Source of the DNA: Triticum aestivum
Lineage: Eukaryota; Streptophyta; Magnoliopsida; Poales; Poaceae
NCBI RefSeq assembly: GCF_018294505.1
Contig: NC_057797.1
Location: 121,835,116-121,899,115 of the forward strand
Length of the DNA: 64,000 bases
Direction: 5' to 3'
Position numbers and translations under genes: made by a program. The notes beneath the pieces were generated by a model. It had not been told where the DNA came from and ran no database searches. It saw only the letters and a program-made list of their open reading frames with translations. Below are positions 19,645 through 32,555 of this stretch, in pieces; positions within the stretch are counted from its first letter, which is position 1, and every line of letters starts with the position of its first letter.

Positions 19645-22600
19645 TATTTTGTCCGCATTCTAAAAGAGAAACAAGCAGACACATCACATGTTTACCATAT
19701 TGTATATGAAACTCATTTTGGTAAATGAGTTCAGTAGTAAAGTGGACAGGATAACAACATGAAACGAACATATATCTATGTACCATGGTCACTTTATGGT
19801 CTATATCATTCTAGTTTTTGTTGCCAAATCAAGATAGAGACACAGTTCAAATAATATTTGTTCAAGACAAAGTAGAATAGACAGAATATAAGTGTGGGTA
19901 ACTATAGAGCAATAACAACACTTGTAATGTGCATGACATGAGAACATAACTATTTATTCAATTAAAACTGAAATCAACATAGAGCAGGTTACAACAACAA
20001 ACCAGTTAAAGAAACAGGTTTAAAACATACCTGTTGCGCCATTGGAGTTTCAATTCCATCCTTCAAATTTGAAAATAGTTGGTATGAGTAAATACAGTAA
20101 TGCAAGAGCAAAGGAGTATGAACCATAGCTACAGAACCTAACCTGAGAACAAATCTTCTTCTCCTTTAAGCGTTGAGTTGGGATTCGGAGTGGTGGTCCT
20201 CGTGCTTTGGGCACTGAAGTTCCCTTACTAACTGCTCGTGTTTGGGTGCTCTGTGGTGGAGACAGTGCTGTGTCAACTAGAACTGGGTTACTATCTGGCG
20301 GGGTTGGGGTTAGAAGGGGTGTAGCTGGTTCTCTGTCCAATTGGGTAGGGGTATAATCTGCGAGAGTCTGGGTTATGTGTGGTGGATCTGGTCCATGGGC
20401 AAGTACAACCGTGGTTCTATCTGCATCAACTGGCAGCACTATCTTTTCTGAAGACCATGTTGTTACTCCCTTAGATACTGCCATCACGCTCTCCAATTCA
20501 AATGGCTGATAAACAAGAAAAGTAATTGAAAGTATAGACATTGTATGATAGACAGGTGCAATGGATAGTGGGGAATAAAAGAGGGCATGAAATAATTCAT
20601 ATTTATATTGTCTAACCAAACATGATAGCATGACTCAATTTCACATATATGATGGCTAACTAAACATGATAGCATGACACAATTTCACATTATGATGGCT
20701 AACTAAAAAAGATGGAAAGACATAGTTCAAAATATGAGACTATGTAAACAGGATGACATGAAATAACTATATAATGTGTTTATTAAATAGGTTGGCATGC
20801 CATAATTCACATACATTCACGGATAGAATGCCATAATTCAAAATATGATGACTGTAAACACTAAACATGATGAGATGATATAACTATATGATGTCTTTAT
20901 TAAATGGGTTGCCATCCCATAATTCAGATAGATGACATGTATGTACTATGTAAACATGATTGCATGATATAATTCAAATATATGATTTATATAGTAAGCA
21001 AGTAAGTAGATGGCAATCCATATATGATGTAAAAACTAAGCAATGCAAGACAACATGCATGACATGCGTAATATAACCCTGCCAAGTTTGAGCATAGACC
21101 TCAGGGGGGAAATAGGATTGGTTATCAGTCTCTGAATCCTCCTCTGAGGAGCTCTCTGTAACCAGCAAGATGTCTGCTTCAGCAGGTAGCATTGTCTGCT
21201 CTGAATACCTTGTTTTCACTCCAGATACTTCCATCACCACTTCAAATGGCTGATGCACAGGAAGAGTAGTTGAATATACAAACATTGTTGACAAATGGAA
21301 CACGTAATACAAAAAAATGATAGCATGATATAATTCACATACATGATGATTGGCTAAATAGCATGGCATTGCATAATTCACATATATAATGCCTTTACAA
21401 CAAGATAGCATTGTATAATTCACATATATAATGTCTTGCAATAAGATGGCAATGCATAATTCACATATATGGTAATTAGACACTGAACAGGTGTCATTCA
21501 CACAAAGCATGTCTAAACTAATCAAATGACATAGCAATGCGAGACACCATACGCACGATATGAGCAACATAACCCTGCCAAGTTAGAGCATACACCTCGG
21601 GGGGGGGGGGGATAGGACTGGTCATTTGTCTATGAATCCACCTCTGAGGAGCTATCTGTAACCAGCGAGATATGCGCTTCGTCAGATAGCATAGTCTGCT
21701 CTGAAGACCTTGTTTTCACTCCAGAATTTGCCATCTCCATGTCAAATGGCTGATGCACACGAAGAGCAGTTGAATGTACTAACATTGTTGACAAATGTAA
21801 TATGTAACGAAAAAAGGATGACCTGATATAATTTACATATAAGATGACTGGCTAAGCAGGATGGCATTGCAAAATTCACATATATGATGCCTGGCTAAAC
21901 AAGATGGCGTTGCATAATTCACACAAACGATGAATAAACTAAACAGATGGCATTCACACAAAGGATGTCTAAACTAAGCAGATGACATATTTGATGTATA
22001 AAGTAAGCAATGCAAGACACCATATGCATGATATAACCAACATCAGCATGCCAAGTTACAGCGAAGACCTCAGGGGGTAAATAGGAGTTGTCTTCTCCTT
22101 CTGAATCCCCCTTAGAATAGATATCTTCCTCTCAATTACAATCCGAAATGCGTGGAGGGGGGGCTGCCTTTGCGCCTACCATGGAGCGACGTCTGCATGA
22201 AATTTTATTGCCACGCAAGGCTCGTCTCTTTAGCTCTACATGTTCAGTTCCATTGTTTACAATAACTGTCATGCATAGGAATAAAACATAGTGAGATTAT
22301 GTAAGGAGTGCATGCAGAAATCCAGAATGATGGTAGCAACCTATGGATAGACCCAAAACCAATAATAGCAGGCAGATAATGGCTTTAGTTAAAAAATACA
22401 GATAATGGCTTCTTTACTGTTTGTTTCCCACCCAACATGAAACTCATAGTAGACACCGGAGATTAACCAGATAGTAGATAGATACTATTGATAGTGGCCC
22501 CGATATGTACCCCACAACCATTTAAAAACTCAAGTTTGACCATTAGTTTGGAGCCGACTCATAGTCTAATCGGTGAATAGGACGATAAAGTAGCATGTAA

Positions 22601-23920
22601 TATTAAGCGATGCATAATGTAAGCAGACACGAAAGAGTGTGACCTCTCTTGCGGACCCGTGTAGTCCTCGAGGTCATCTGCTCGGTTGATGATGGTAATG
22701 CAGTTTTCATGGCTGCCAGCGGCGGGGAAGAAGATCCGAGGCAGCGAAAGACAGTCTGAAGGCCGGATCCCTGCTGTGCTGGACCCTTCTATCGTTGGAG
22801 CAGCTGAGCTGGGGTGGACGACGGCGCAGCAGGAGCGGGACAAACCACGCAAGGTTTTCTTTGACAACTATCTATAAGAGAAGTAATTCTGTAAGGGCTC
22901 GTTTGAATTGGAGGATTCCAACAATGCAGGGATAGGAAATAGACAGGAATAGGATAGGAATGCACATGCAAAACAGAGAATTTAAAAACACATGATTTCT
23001 GCCAATCTGGGTGTTTGATTCACAACAATTGGAAGATCACAGGATGCAAAGAAGCATGGTGAGATTAAGTCAAACCACAAGAAAATGTATGGTTATAATG
23101 CTATTATGCTACTATCTCTTAGTCTTGTGCTTCATGAATAGGAATTTGAAAAGGAGGACAAGTGAAAATTAAAATTCCTATGTTTTTTCTTTCAAGGAGA
23201 CACTAAAGGAACAAATCCGTGTGCTCAGTGGACAATATATATAACATGTAGAGTAAAGAAGAGATGCAACAAGTGTACAACCTCTTTTGTGAAGCCATGT
23301 CGATCTCAGCGTGATTGGGTTGGCCGGTGAGGATGCTCCGGCTGACTTTGCTGTCGGAGGAGGGGAAGAAGATCTTAGGCGTCTGGAGATGGAGCCCGAG
23401 GTTCTGCTCCGCTGTGATGGAGGGTTTCGTCGTTGTAGCAGCTACGGTGAGTTGTACGACGCCGAGGCTGAAGCAGGACAAGAGAGACAACGAACAACGT
23501 TAACCTGAGTGTAATTCTAATAGCATCTCCAATACATGACGTAAAATACATAACCACAAAGTGATAGATGTAAAATACATCAGCCGCTCATCTCTGAACT
23601 TAACCGTCGAAACTAAACTTAACTGTCGAAACTGAACTATGCTGTCGAAACTGAATTTTGCTGTCAAAACTGAGCGCACTAGCAAGGTGAGCCTACACGT
23701 CGGTCGACTGACTTTTTCATCTCTGGTCAGTCGATTTTGCAGCCGTTGGATACAAAATCAAGGGCCCGCGGTTCATCTTCAACCTCCACCCCCTGAGCCG
23801 CCGGCCACCACCGGCCAAACAGCAGCCCCCCGCCGCCCGCGGCCGGCGGTGCGCCGCCCTGCCCGCCCCGAAAACACTCCCCACCACCGGTCCACCGCTG
23901 CCCCGGCCATCCCTCTAGGC

Positions 23921-23925
23921 CCCCC
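23921..23925. repeat. Left target site duplication of Gypsy-2 (CCCCC)
   Basis: Five C residues directly before the 5' LTR, matched at 33028-33032. The site is a C-run, so the exact duplicate is partly ambiguous, but 5 bp is the normal Gypsy length. Confidence 0.7.
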
Positions 23926-24397
23926 TGAGGGAGTCTGGGATTAGGGGGTCTCTGGACAGCCGAACTCTATCCTTCGGCCGGACTATTGGACTATGAAGAT
24001 ACTAAATTGAAGACTTCGTCTCGTGTCCGGATGGGACTCTACTTGGCGTGGAAGGCAAGCTAGGCAATACGGATATGGATATTTCCTCCTTTGTAATCGA
24101 CCTTGTGTAACCCTAACCCTCTCCGGTGTCTATATAAACCGGAGGGTTTAGTCCATAGGACAACATACAATCATACCATAGGCTAGCTTCTAGGGTTTAG
24201 CCTCTCCGATCTCGTGGTAGATCAACTCTTGTAATACCCATATCATCAAGAATAAATCAAGTAGGACGTAGGGTTTTACCTCCATCAAGAGGGCCCAAAC
24301 CTGGGTAAAACATCGTGTCCCCTGCCTACTGTTACCATCCGCCTAGACGCATGGTTCGGGACCCCCTACCTGAGATCCGCCGGTTTTGACACCGACA
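23926..24397 (+). repeat. 5' LTR of Gypsy-2 (472 bp)
   Basis: It runs from TGAGGGAGTCTGGGATTAGG to GACACCGACA. A TATATAAA promoter box lies at 24131-24138, followed by CCGGAGGG. It resembles the LTR at 15021-15491. Confidence 0.9.
24131..24138 (+). promoter_or_regulatory. TATA box of the Gypsy-2 5' LTR
   Basis: TATATAAA in the context GGTGTCTATATAAACCGG. The same box is in the 3' LTR, about 205 bp into each LTR. Confidence 0.6.
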
Positions 24398-24423
24398 TTG
24401 GTGCTTTCATTGAGAGTTCCTCT

Positions 24424-26550
24424 GTGTCATCGCTGTTAGGCTTGATGGCTCCTTCTATCATCGATAGCGATGCAGTCCAAGGTGAGACTTTTCTCCCCGG
24501 ACAGATCTTTGTGTTCGGCGGCTTCGCACTGTGGGCCAACTCACTTGGCCATCTGGAGCAGATCGAAAGTTACGCCCCTGGCCACCAGGTCAGGTTTGGA
24601 AGCTTAAACTACACGGTCGATATCCGCGGAGACTTGATCTTTTGACGGATTCGAGCCTCCGCCTAGTGCGTCACATGGTCACGATGAGTACGATTTAGCT
24701 CTACCATCAGGCAGTGTTCAGGAGGTCACACCGGCAGCCGCTCCGACCCTCAATTCGGAGCCAGTTGCGCCGTCTATGGATGGGTGGATGGACCCCACCA
24801 CGGAGGCCTTACCCTCAGCGGCGATCGAGCCGAACATCGACCTTACCCTGTACGAGAGCCGTGTTGTCAGACTGCCGGATCCTTCTGCGGCCACGGACTC
24901 CGAACCGCCTGCGCCCGCTCCTAGCGAATCCGATTGGGCGCCGATCATGGAGTTTACCTCCGCGGATATTTTTCAGCACTCGCCCTTTGGCGACATACTA
25001 AACTCATTAAGGTCTCTCTCCTTGTCAGGAGGATCCTGGCCGAACTATGTCCGGCAGGATTGGGATGCGGATGACGAAGAAATTCGCTACCCACCCACCA
25101 CCCACTTAGTAGCCACTACCGACGACTTAACTGACATGCTCGACTTCGACTCCGAAGGCATCGACGGTATGGACGACGATGCGGGAGACGAAGAGGAACC
25201 ACTGCCCATAGGGCACTGGACAACCACCTCATCATACGATATATACATGGTGGACACACCCAAAGAAGGCAATGGCGACGAGACAACGGAGGATGACCCC
25301 TCCAAGAAGCAACCCAAGCACCGACGTCAGCGGCGCCGCTCTAAGTCCCACCAAAGAAAAAGTGGTGATACCGGCACAGGAGATAATAACACTCCGGATA
25401 GTGCCGAAGATGGCAACAATCCCCTCCAGCATGATCCAGGATAGGAGGATGGAGAGGCCATCCCTCCAGAGAGAGCAGCAGATGGAGAGGCGGAGGATGA
25501 TAATTACATGCCCCCCTCCGAAGACGAGGCAAGCCTCGACGATGACAAATTCGTCGTACCAGAGGATCCCGTCGAACAAGGGCGCTTCAAGCGCCGGCTT
25601 ATAGCCACGACAAATAGCCTTAAGAAAAAGCAGCAGCAGCTTCAAGCTGATCAAGATCTGCTAGCTGACAGATGGACTGAAGTCTTCGCGGATGAGGAAT
25701 ATAAAATCGAACACCCCTCCAAGAGTTACCCAAAATACAGGTTGCTACCCCGACTGGAGGAAGAAGCGTATGACGCGGCTGATCGGCCACCTTGTGGCCA
25801 CGATAGAGAGGCATTCCAGCCAAAAGCTCAGCCTGCACCCCGACACCATTCAAATAAAAAGGCATGGGGAAATACGCTAGACCTGCGAGACCTATTGGAG
25901 GACAAAGCAAAACATGCAAGATTGATCTACGGATCATGAGGGCGCGCCACTATGCGAGACGATAAACGTCACGCCGAATACAGTAAAAGTAAATCCGGCC
26001 GGGCCGAACACAGCGGGCAAGACTCATTGGAGCTGTGTCGCGATATAGCCCAGTACAGAGGTGCCGCACACCCCTTATGCTTCACAGATGAAGTAATGGA
26101 TCATCAAATCCCAGAGGGTTTCAAACCCGTAAACATAGAATCATACGACGGCATGACAGATCCTGTGGTATGGATCGAGGATTTCCTCCTGCACATCCAC
26201 ATGGCCCGCGGTGATGACCTACACGCAATCAAATACCTCCCACTCAAATTAAAGGACCAGCTCGGCATTGGCTCAACAGCTTGCCAGCAGAGTCCATTGG
26301 CTGTTGGGAAGATCTGGAAGCCGCATTCCTCGACAACTTTCAGGGCACTTATGTACGACCACCAGACGCTGATGACCTGAGCCATATAATTCAGCAGCCA
26401 GAGGAATCGGCCAGGCAATTCTGGACATGATTCCTAACAAAGAAAAATCAAATCGTCGACTATCCAGATGCAGAGGCCCTAGCAGATTTTAAACACAACA
26501 TCCGCGACGAGTGGCTAGCCCGGCGCCTTGGTCAGGAAAAGCCGAAATCT
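24424..26550 (+). pseudogene. Gag of Gypsy-2 (broken)
   Basis: After the LTR the frame reads DIGAFIESS, as in the related fragment. An acidic, low-complexity leader follows (24776-25444 and 25508-25939, with stops between). The Gag core is at about 26090-26540: IPEGFKPVNIESYDGMTDPV, then WIEDFLLHIHMARGDDLHAI, a frameshift near 26280, and DNFQGTYVRPPDADDLSHII in another frame. It ends with LARRLGQEKPKSMAALTTLM, running into the next frame. Several stops and shifts mean no intact Gag can be made. Confidence 0.7.
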
Positions 26551-27705
26551 ATGGCAGCCCTCACGACACTCATGACCCGCTTTTGTGCGGGAGAAGACAG
26601 CTGGCTGGCTCGCAGCAATAACATATCAAAGAACCATGGTACTTCGGATACCAAGGACAACAATGGCAGGTCACGACGCAACAAACATAAGTGCCGCATT
26701 AACAACAACAATACCGAGGATACGACAGTCAATGCCGGATTCAAAGGCTCTAAACCCGGTCAGCGGAAAAAGCCATTTAAAAGAAGCACTCTGGGCCCAT
26801 CCAGTTTGGACTGCATACTCGATCGCTCGTGTCAAATACACGGCACCCCCGACAAGCCAGCCAACCACACCAATAGGGATTGTTGGGTATTCAAGCAGGC
26901 CGGCAAGTTAAACACCGAAAACAAAGATAAGGGGCCACATAGCGATGACGAGGACGAGCGCCGGCAGCCAAACACCGGAGGACAGAAGAGGTTCCCCCCA
27001 CAAGTGCGGACGGTGAACATGATATACGCAACCCACATCCCCAAGAGGGAGCGGAAGCATGCGCTCAGGGACGTATATGCGTTGGAGCCAGTCGCCCCAA
27101 AGTTCAACACATGGTCCTCCTGTCCGATCACCTTCGATCGCAGGGACCACCCCACTAGTATCCGTCATGGCGGATTCGCCGCACTGGTCCTAGACCCAAT
27201 CATTGACGGGTTTCACCTCACTCGAGTCCTTATGGATGGCGGCAGCAGCCTGAACCTGCTTTACCAGGACACATTGCGCAAAATGGGTATAGACCCCTCA
27301 AGGATCAAACCCACAAAAACGACCTTTAAAGGTGTCATACCAGGTGTAGAGGCCCATTGCACAGGCTCAGTCACACTGGAAGTGGTCTTCGGATCCCCGG
27401 ATAACTTCCGAAGCGAAGAGTTAATCTTCGATATAATCCCGTTCTGCAGTGGTTATCATGCACTGCTCGGGCGAACCACATTTGCGAGATTCAATGCGGT
27501 ACCGCATTATGCATACCTCAAGCTCAAGATGCCAGGACCTCAGGGGGTCATTACAGTTAATGGAAACACAGAGCACTCTCTTCGAATGGAGGAGCACACT
27601 GCGGCCCTCGCAACGGAAGCGCAAAGCAGCCTCTTAAGGCAATCCACTAGTTCAGCGTTTAAGGACCCAAACACCTTCAAGCGCGCCCGAAGTAATCACC
27701 AATAG
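26551..27705 (+). CDS. Gag C-terminus and protease of Gypsy-2
   Basis: This is a clean 384-codon frame. It begins in the end of the Gag core, has a zinc-binding-like group (CQIHGTPDKPANHTNRDCWV, about 26830-26890), a basic linker (KRFPPQVRTVNMIYATHIPK) and a retropepsin-like protease (RVLMDGGSSLNLLYQDTL near 27223; FDIIPFCSGYHALLGRTTFA; LKMPGPQGVITV). The DGG active site matches Gypsy-1. No RT follows: the frame ends in a TAG, and 27706-28950 has no pol motif. It is the best preserved sense-strand frame of the element. Confidence 0.75.
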   Translation: MAALTTLMTRFCAGEDSWLARSNNISKNHGTSDTKDNNGRSRRNKHKCRINNNNTEDTTVNAGFKGSKPGQRKKPFKRSTLGPSSLDCILDRSCQIHGTPDKPANHTNRDCWVFKQAGKLNTENKDKGPHSDDEDERRQPNTGGQKRFPPQVRTVNMIYATHIPKRERKHALRDVYALEPVAPKFNTWSSCPITFDRRDHPTSIRHGGFAALVLDPIIDGFHLTRVLMDGGSSLNLLYQDTLRKMGIDPSRIKPTKTTFKGVIPGVEAHCTGSVTLEVVFGSPDNFRSEELIFDIIPFCSGYHALLGRTTFARFNAVPHYAYLKLKMPGPQGVITVNGNTEHSLRMEEHTAALATEAQSSLLRQSTSSAFKDPNTFKRARSNHQ

Positions 27706-28176
27706 GACCGCCTGGCACGTTCCGAGCTCGCATAGCAATGCGGCCCCCACCCCGGTCCCAGCCAAACGGCGAAACCCATGCCACGTGTACACAATTACGC
27801 ATTAAAAATACCATGGGCACAGGCGGGGAAGGGGGCACGACTGCGACACGCCCCAAGACGTGGCTTAAACCGCACTAGGGGCTTCCTGCTTTGTTATTTT
27901 CTCTCTTTCAGGACATTAATCTCTGGAAACCCTGTCGGGCAGCATGATTGTCGAACACATGATGCAGCAACCAAGGAGGCAGAAAGCTACATCACACCAC
28001 GGAACTCCCAGGTGGATTACGATAACGAGTGAAATACTTGCTTTAATATTATTCCTCAGCTTGCCCTTGGAGGGGACATAGTCCTACTTTTTGCTTATCG
28101 CACTACCTGTATCATTCTGCTTTAACGCACGTTTTTAATAAACAATGCATTGCATTAAGGCTTTTATTGCATTTTT

Positions 28177-28212
<36 letters not shown>

Positions 28213-28950
28213 CATTCGTGACATCCAGCACCCGTACACTCTGGTACGGCCAAAACGCTAGGGGCTTAAGCATACCCCACAATACGACGTGAGAAGTCCG
28301 AACACTTTCGACAGTGCGGCACCCCGAACTTATAACATTATATGCATCAGCTCCGAATCATGTCTTGGGTCAATAGTTGGGTTTGCCCGACTCCCATGTT
28401 TTGGTACCTTACATTCTGCTATATCGGCTAAGGTAGCACTGGGAGAACTACTGCGATTGTGCCCCGGTTCTGCTGGGCTAAGCACCTCAGTATAGAAAGC
28501 TAAAACTGACTGTCATGATAAGGTGAGAGACTGGTCGCTCTTCGAGAGGTTTTCGAGTCCTTAAAGACTTATGCCGCTTAGAGCGAGGAGTCGGCCCTGT
28601 CCGGCTTAAGGCGTGTATCACGCCCCAGATTCGGCCTTTCGAATACTAGGGGCTTCACCAAAATTTAAGATTATAGAATTCTATGGCTAAGTGAGAGTGA
28701 TAACGCATTATAGTTCGATTGCCTTGTTCATTGTGCTGAGCACCTCCCTCGAAGGACCCAAGAATGGGAACAAGAGTGCTCAGGTTTATCCCGAACACCC
28801 CAGCACTTGTGGCATGGGGGCAGAAGCCGATAACTAGCCATCTCTCAGATCTGATAAACATCCGAACAGAAGGTAATATTTTAAATTCAAACAAGCGTTG
28901 CATAGCGCATATGAAGAAGTTTTCATGAATACAGGATTACACAAGCGAGT
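27706..28950. other. Non-coding middle of Gypsy-2
   Basis: There is no RT, RNase H or integrase signature on either strand. It contains a (TA)n run at about 28179-28209 and repeats of the phrase AGGGGCTTAAG-like sequence. It lies where pol would be in an autonomous element and separates the convergent sense and antisense genes. Confidence 0.6.
28179..28209. repeat. (TA)n microsatellite
   Basis: About 15 uninterrupted TA units between the two converging genes of Gypsy-2. Confidence 0.85.
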
Positions 28951-31900
28951 TCACTCAAATATTATATCTTTCGTACACTCATCCGCTATGAGACGGGCAC
29001 CCTTCAGGACACCCTCATAGTACATCTCGGGGTGGCGATGCTCCTTGCCCTCCGGCGGCCCTTCCTTGATCAGCTTCACGACGTCCAGCTTGCCCCATTG
29101 TACCTTCACATGGGTGAAAGCCCGGCGTGCACCTTCGATGCAAACGGACCGCTTGATAACTTCCAGCCGTGGGCAGGCATCCACAAGCCACCTCACCAAG
29201 CCTAAGTAGCTGTTGGGAAGGGCGTCGCCAGGCCACATTCGGACTATCAAGCCCTTCATGGCCTGTTCGGCCGCCTTATGCAGCTCGACCAGCTGCTTTA
29301 GCTGGTCGCTCATAGGTACTGGGTGTTCGGTCCCAGTATACTGGGCCCAGAACAACTTCTCCGTCGAGCTTCCCTCCTCGGCCCAGTAAAATTTTGCGGC
29401 ATCCGACATGCTGCGGGGCAACAATGCTCCTGGAGAGCTCCGGATTCGGGTAAGTAACAAGTAATTTACTTTCACATGCTTACTTTGCATATAGAATGCC
29501 TTACCCGCCGCTATCTTCTTCATCGCATCAATCTCCTGGAGGGCCTTTTGGGCTTCGGCCTTGGCACTCTTTGCACCCTCAAGGACCGTGGCAAGCTAGG
29601 ACTCTCGCGTCTTCAAGTCAAGCTCCAGCGCCTCGTGCTTCGTCACGAGAGCATGGAGCTCTTGCTGCACCTCGCCCACCCGTGCCTCATGCCTCCCCTG
29701 CTCGGTGCGCTCCTTGGACGCTTTGTTTTCGGCCTCGGACATCGCTTGCTTCAGGGTCACCACCTCGGTCGTGGCCCCTGGCAAATTTATGATAATCCTG
29801 TCATTTTGCAATCGCTTTACTTTTATATAGATCCATAGACTAGGTACTACTTACCTTTGTTCTCCTCGAGCTGCCTCTTGGCAAGGCCGAGCTCTTCCTT
29901 GGACCCTTTAAGGTCCTGCTTCAGTGCGGCGACCTCCGCCGTCAGTGCGGCAGAGGCCAGCAGCGAAGCCTGCATACACATATAGACATACTTATATTAG
30001 ACTCCTACAATATTGTTTGATCCTCTGTTCTGCTTTTCTTTGTGAACATCGAACAGAGCATCAGGGGCTACTGTCTATGCGGTAATATTTCTCCTATATT
30101 TCAAAAAACTTACCTCAAAGCCCGTTAGAAGGCTGGCACAGGCTTCAGTCAGTCCGCTCTTGGCGGACCGAACCTTCTGGACCACCGCACTCATAATAGT
30201 GCGGTGCTCTTCGTCAATGGAAGCGCTGCAAAGCGCTCCCAGCAGATTGTCCGGTGCCTCTAGATGGGCAGAGGTCACCGGCACAAGCGTCTTACCCCTC
30301 TTGGAAGGAGGCCGCCTGCCCGAGTCCGGAACCACTGGAGGTTCCGGCGCGGTGTTCGGCTGAGGGCCGAACTCGGAGCCCTCGGGGGCTTTGCTCCCCC
30401 TGCTCCTGGAGTCCGGAAGGTCGCTTTGAGGCGCCTCCGGGACTGTCTCCCCTCGACCCAGTGCCTCTTGAGACAACAACTCGGCGTTGTCCGTAGGGCA
30501 AGGGGAGGTGGCGATCGGAAGTGGATCGCTATCCATATTGGACGAGCCCAGGGAGCCGTCCGACAAGGATACGTCGATACGGGTTCGGGACGGTCTGCAC
30601 AATCATAATTCGGTGTTAGGAGAAGCAGTGCGACAAAGGAATGCTATGAGTTACTCTGGTATCCGAATACTTACGACTTCGCCAGGGGCTTGGCCCTGAG
30701 CAGCCACTCGTCTTCGCCTTCGGCGGTGGTGGTGGAGTAGTCTGGAAGGAGAGTCCTTCCCTTCTTGGAACCTTCGCCCCCCAGTAGGGGTGGCCTTCCT
30801 TTTCTTGTCTCCCCGACTGGAGGGGGAACATCTTCATCTTCCTCCTCGTCTTCGGGGGAGGAGTGCGTCATGGAGTTATCAGACGATGAGTCCGATAACA
30901 CCTGGCGCCGGGAGCTCTTTAGGGTTCCCTTGGCCTTCTTCGTCTTCTCCGGCACCTTGTAAGGAGCCGGAGTCAGCATCTCCGCCAGGAGAGCATCCGC
31001 AGTGTCTTCGGGCAGAGGGGTCGGACAGTTAATCTGCCCCGACGTCTCCACCCAGTCCTGTCAAAGGCATGGAGATCAGACCCACCACATGGTTAAGCTA
31101 GGGGAAATAAATATCCTACCGGATGTATAGAACTCATCGAATGCGCTCGGCGCTTCGCGCTTAGCCAGCGGTCCTCGGTGAGAGAGGGAGGGACCTCGGC
31201 GCCCTCGAACAACACCTTCCAGACGTCCTTGTGCGTCATGTTGAAGAGCTCGCTCAGAGTCTGCTGCTGGGCCGGGTCGAACTCCTACCAGTTGAAGTCC
31301 CGTTGTTGGCACGGGAGGATCCGGCGGATGAGCATGACCTGGACTATGTTGACAAGCTTGAGCTTCTTGCTTGTCATGTTCAGGATACATTTCTGGAGTC
31401 CATCCAGCTCCATCGATGAACCCCACGACAAGCCCTTCTCTTTCCAGGAAGTGAGACATGTAGGTAATCCAGATCGAAACTTGGGGGCAGCCACCCATTT
31501 GGTGTCGCATGGCTCGGTGATGTAGAACCACGCCGATTGCCACCCCTTTATGGTCTCCACGAAGGAGCCTTCAAGCCATATAACGTTGGGCATCTTGCCC
31601 ACCATGGCTCCACCGCATTCTTCTTGTTGGCCTCCCACCACCTTCGGCTTGATATTGGAGTTCTTTAGCCATAGTCCAAAGTGGGGGCGGATGCGGAGGA
31701 AAGCCTCACAGACGACGATGAACGCCGAAATGTTGAGGATGAAGTTCGGGGCCAGACCATGGAAGTCCAGCCCATAGTAGAACATGAGACCGCAGACGAA
31801 TGGATGAAGGGGAAACCCCAGTCCGCGAAGGAAGTGGTGGAGGAAAACTACCCTCTCATGGGGTTCTGGGGTAGGGACGATCTGCCCCGCAGCGGGCAGC

Positions 31901-32001
31901 CGATGCGCGATATTCGCGGCTAAGTATCCGGCTTCGCACAGCTTTTTGATGTGTTCCTCCGTAACGGAGGAAGCCATCCACTTGCCTCCCGCTCCGGACA
32001 T
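28951..32001 (-). pseudogene. Five-exon antisense gene inside Gypsy-2
   Basis: Exons on the minus strand are 32001-31120, 31057-30675, 30594-30114, 29969-29855 and 29777-28951. Each intron starts GT (three with GTAAGT, one with GTAAGTA context, the first GTAGGA) and ends AG. Phases agree across all joins and the exons total 2,688 nt, exactly 896 codons. Exon 1 reads MSGAGGKWMASSVTEEHIKK and holds a conserved block (GFPLHPFVCGLMFYYGLDFH; WYITEP-type region). This matches proteins annotated as 'putative gypsy type transposon' (Pfam Transposase_28, from memory). Exons 2-3 are acidic/Ser-rich. Exons 4-5 are coiled coil, followed by RMWPGDALPNSYLGLVRWLV. Two nonsense TAG codons (31285-31287, 29596-29598) break this copy. 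Function unknown. Confidence 0.8.
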
Positions 32002-32114
32002 GTTTGGAGGAGGTTGAGGAGAAAGATGGGGACTTGGGCGTTGGGGCTCAAGTGCGCAAGAATGGATGGGCAAGGAGGAAGAAGGCATGGGTAGAGAAAG
32101 GTTAAACTTTATCC

Positions 32115-32121
32115 CTTTATA
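32115..32121 (-). promoter_or_regulatory. TATA box of the antisense gene
   Basis: TATAAAG on the minus strand, about 115 nt before the ATG at 32001 and 27 nt before an alternative in-frame ATG at 32088. The spacing gives a short leader and favours 32001 as the start. Confidence 0.5.
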
Positions 32122-32555
32122 AGGGCGGCCAAAACTATGCGCCACCACTAGCCTAGTAAAACTCGCTTACCCCCCACGTGCCGTAATCGATGGCGCGGTT
32201 GGGTTACCCACGCCCGTATTGATGAGAATCCCGTAATAAGGGGAACACGATCTCTGCTTTGACAAGACGTGTCAAGAAACTGCCTCGCGTTATGAGCGGG
32301 GCTAGTCAAAGGAAGCGGTTCGAATAATCACCGGTCTATGGCATAATGTTATGTTACCAAAACGTGTCGGCAGATTAGATTGGTGGAAATATTATTCTCT
32401 CTAAGGTGGTATGTGGAAATTATTTTGCAGGGTCGGACACTATCCTTGTATTCAAATTCTTCCATGATGTATTCGGAGGAGGAACCCGCCTTGCAATGCC
32501 GAATACAATACTGCGCACCGGACTCATCATCATTGAAGCCTGGTTCAAGGGCTAC

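Noticed and set aside
29430..29506. A possible further intron in exon 5 of the antisense gene (GTAAGG ... CTCTCCAG)
   Set aside because: The frame is open through it, and the phrase KHVKVNYLLLTRIRSSPG looks like coding sequence of related proteins, so it was kept as exon.
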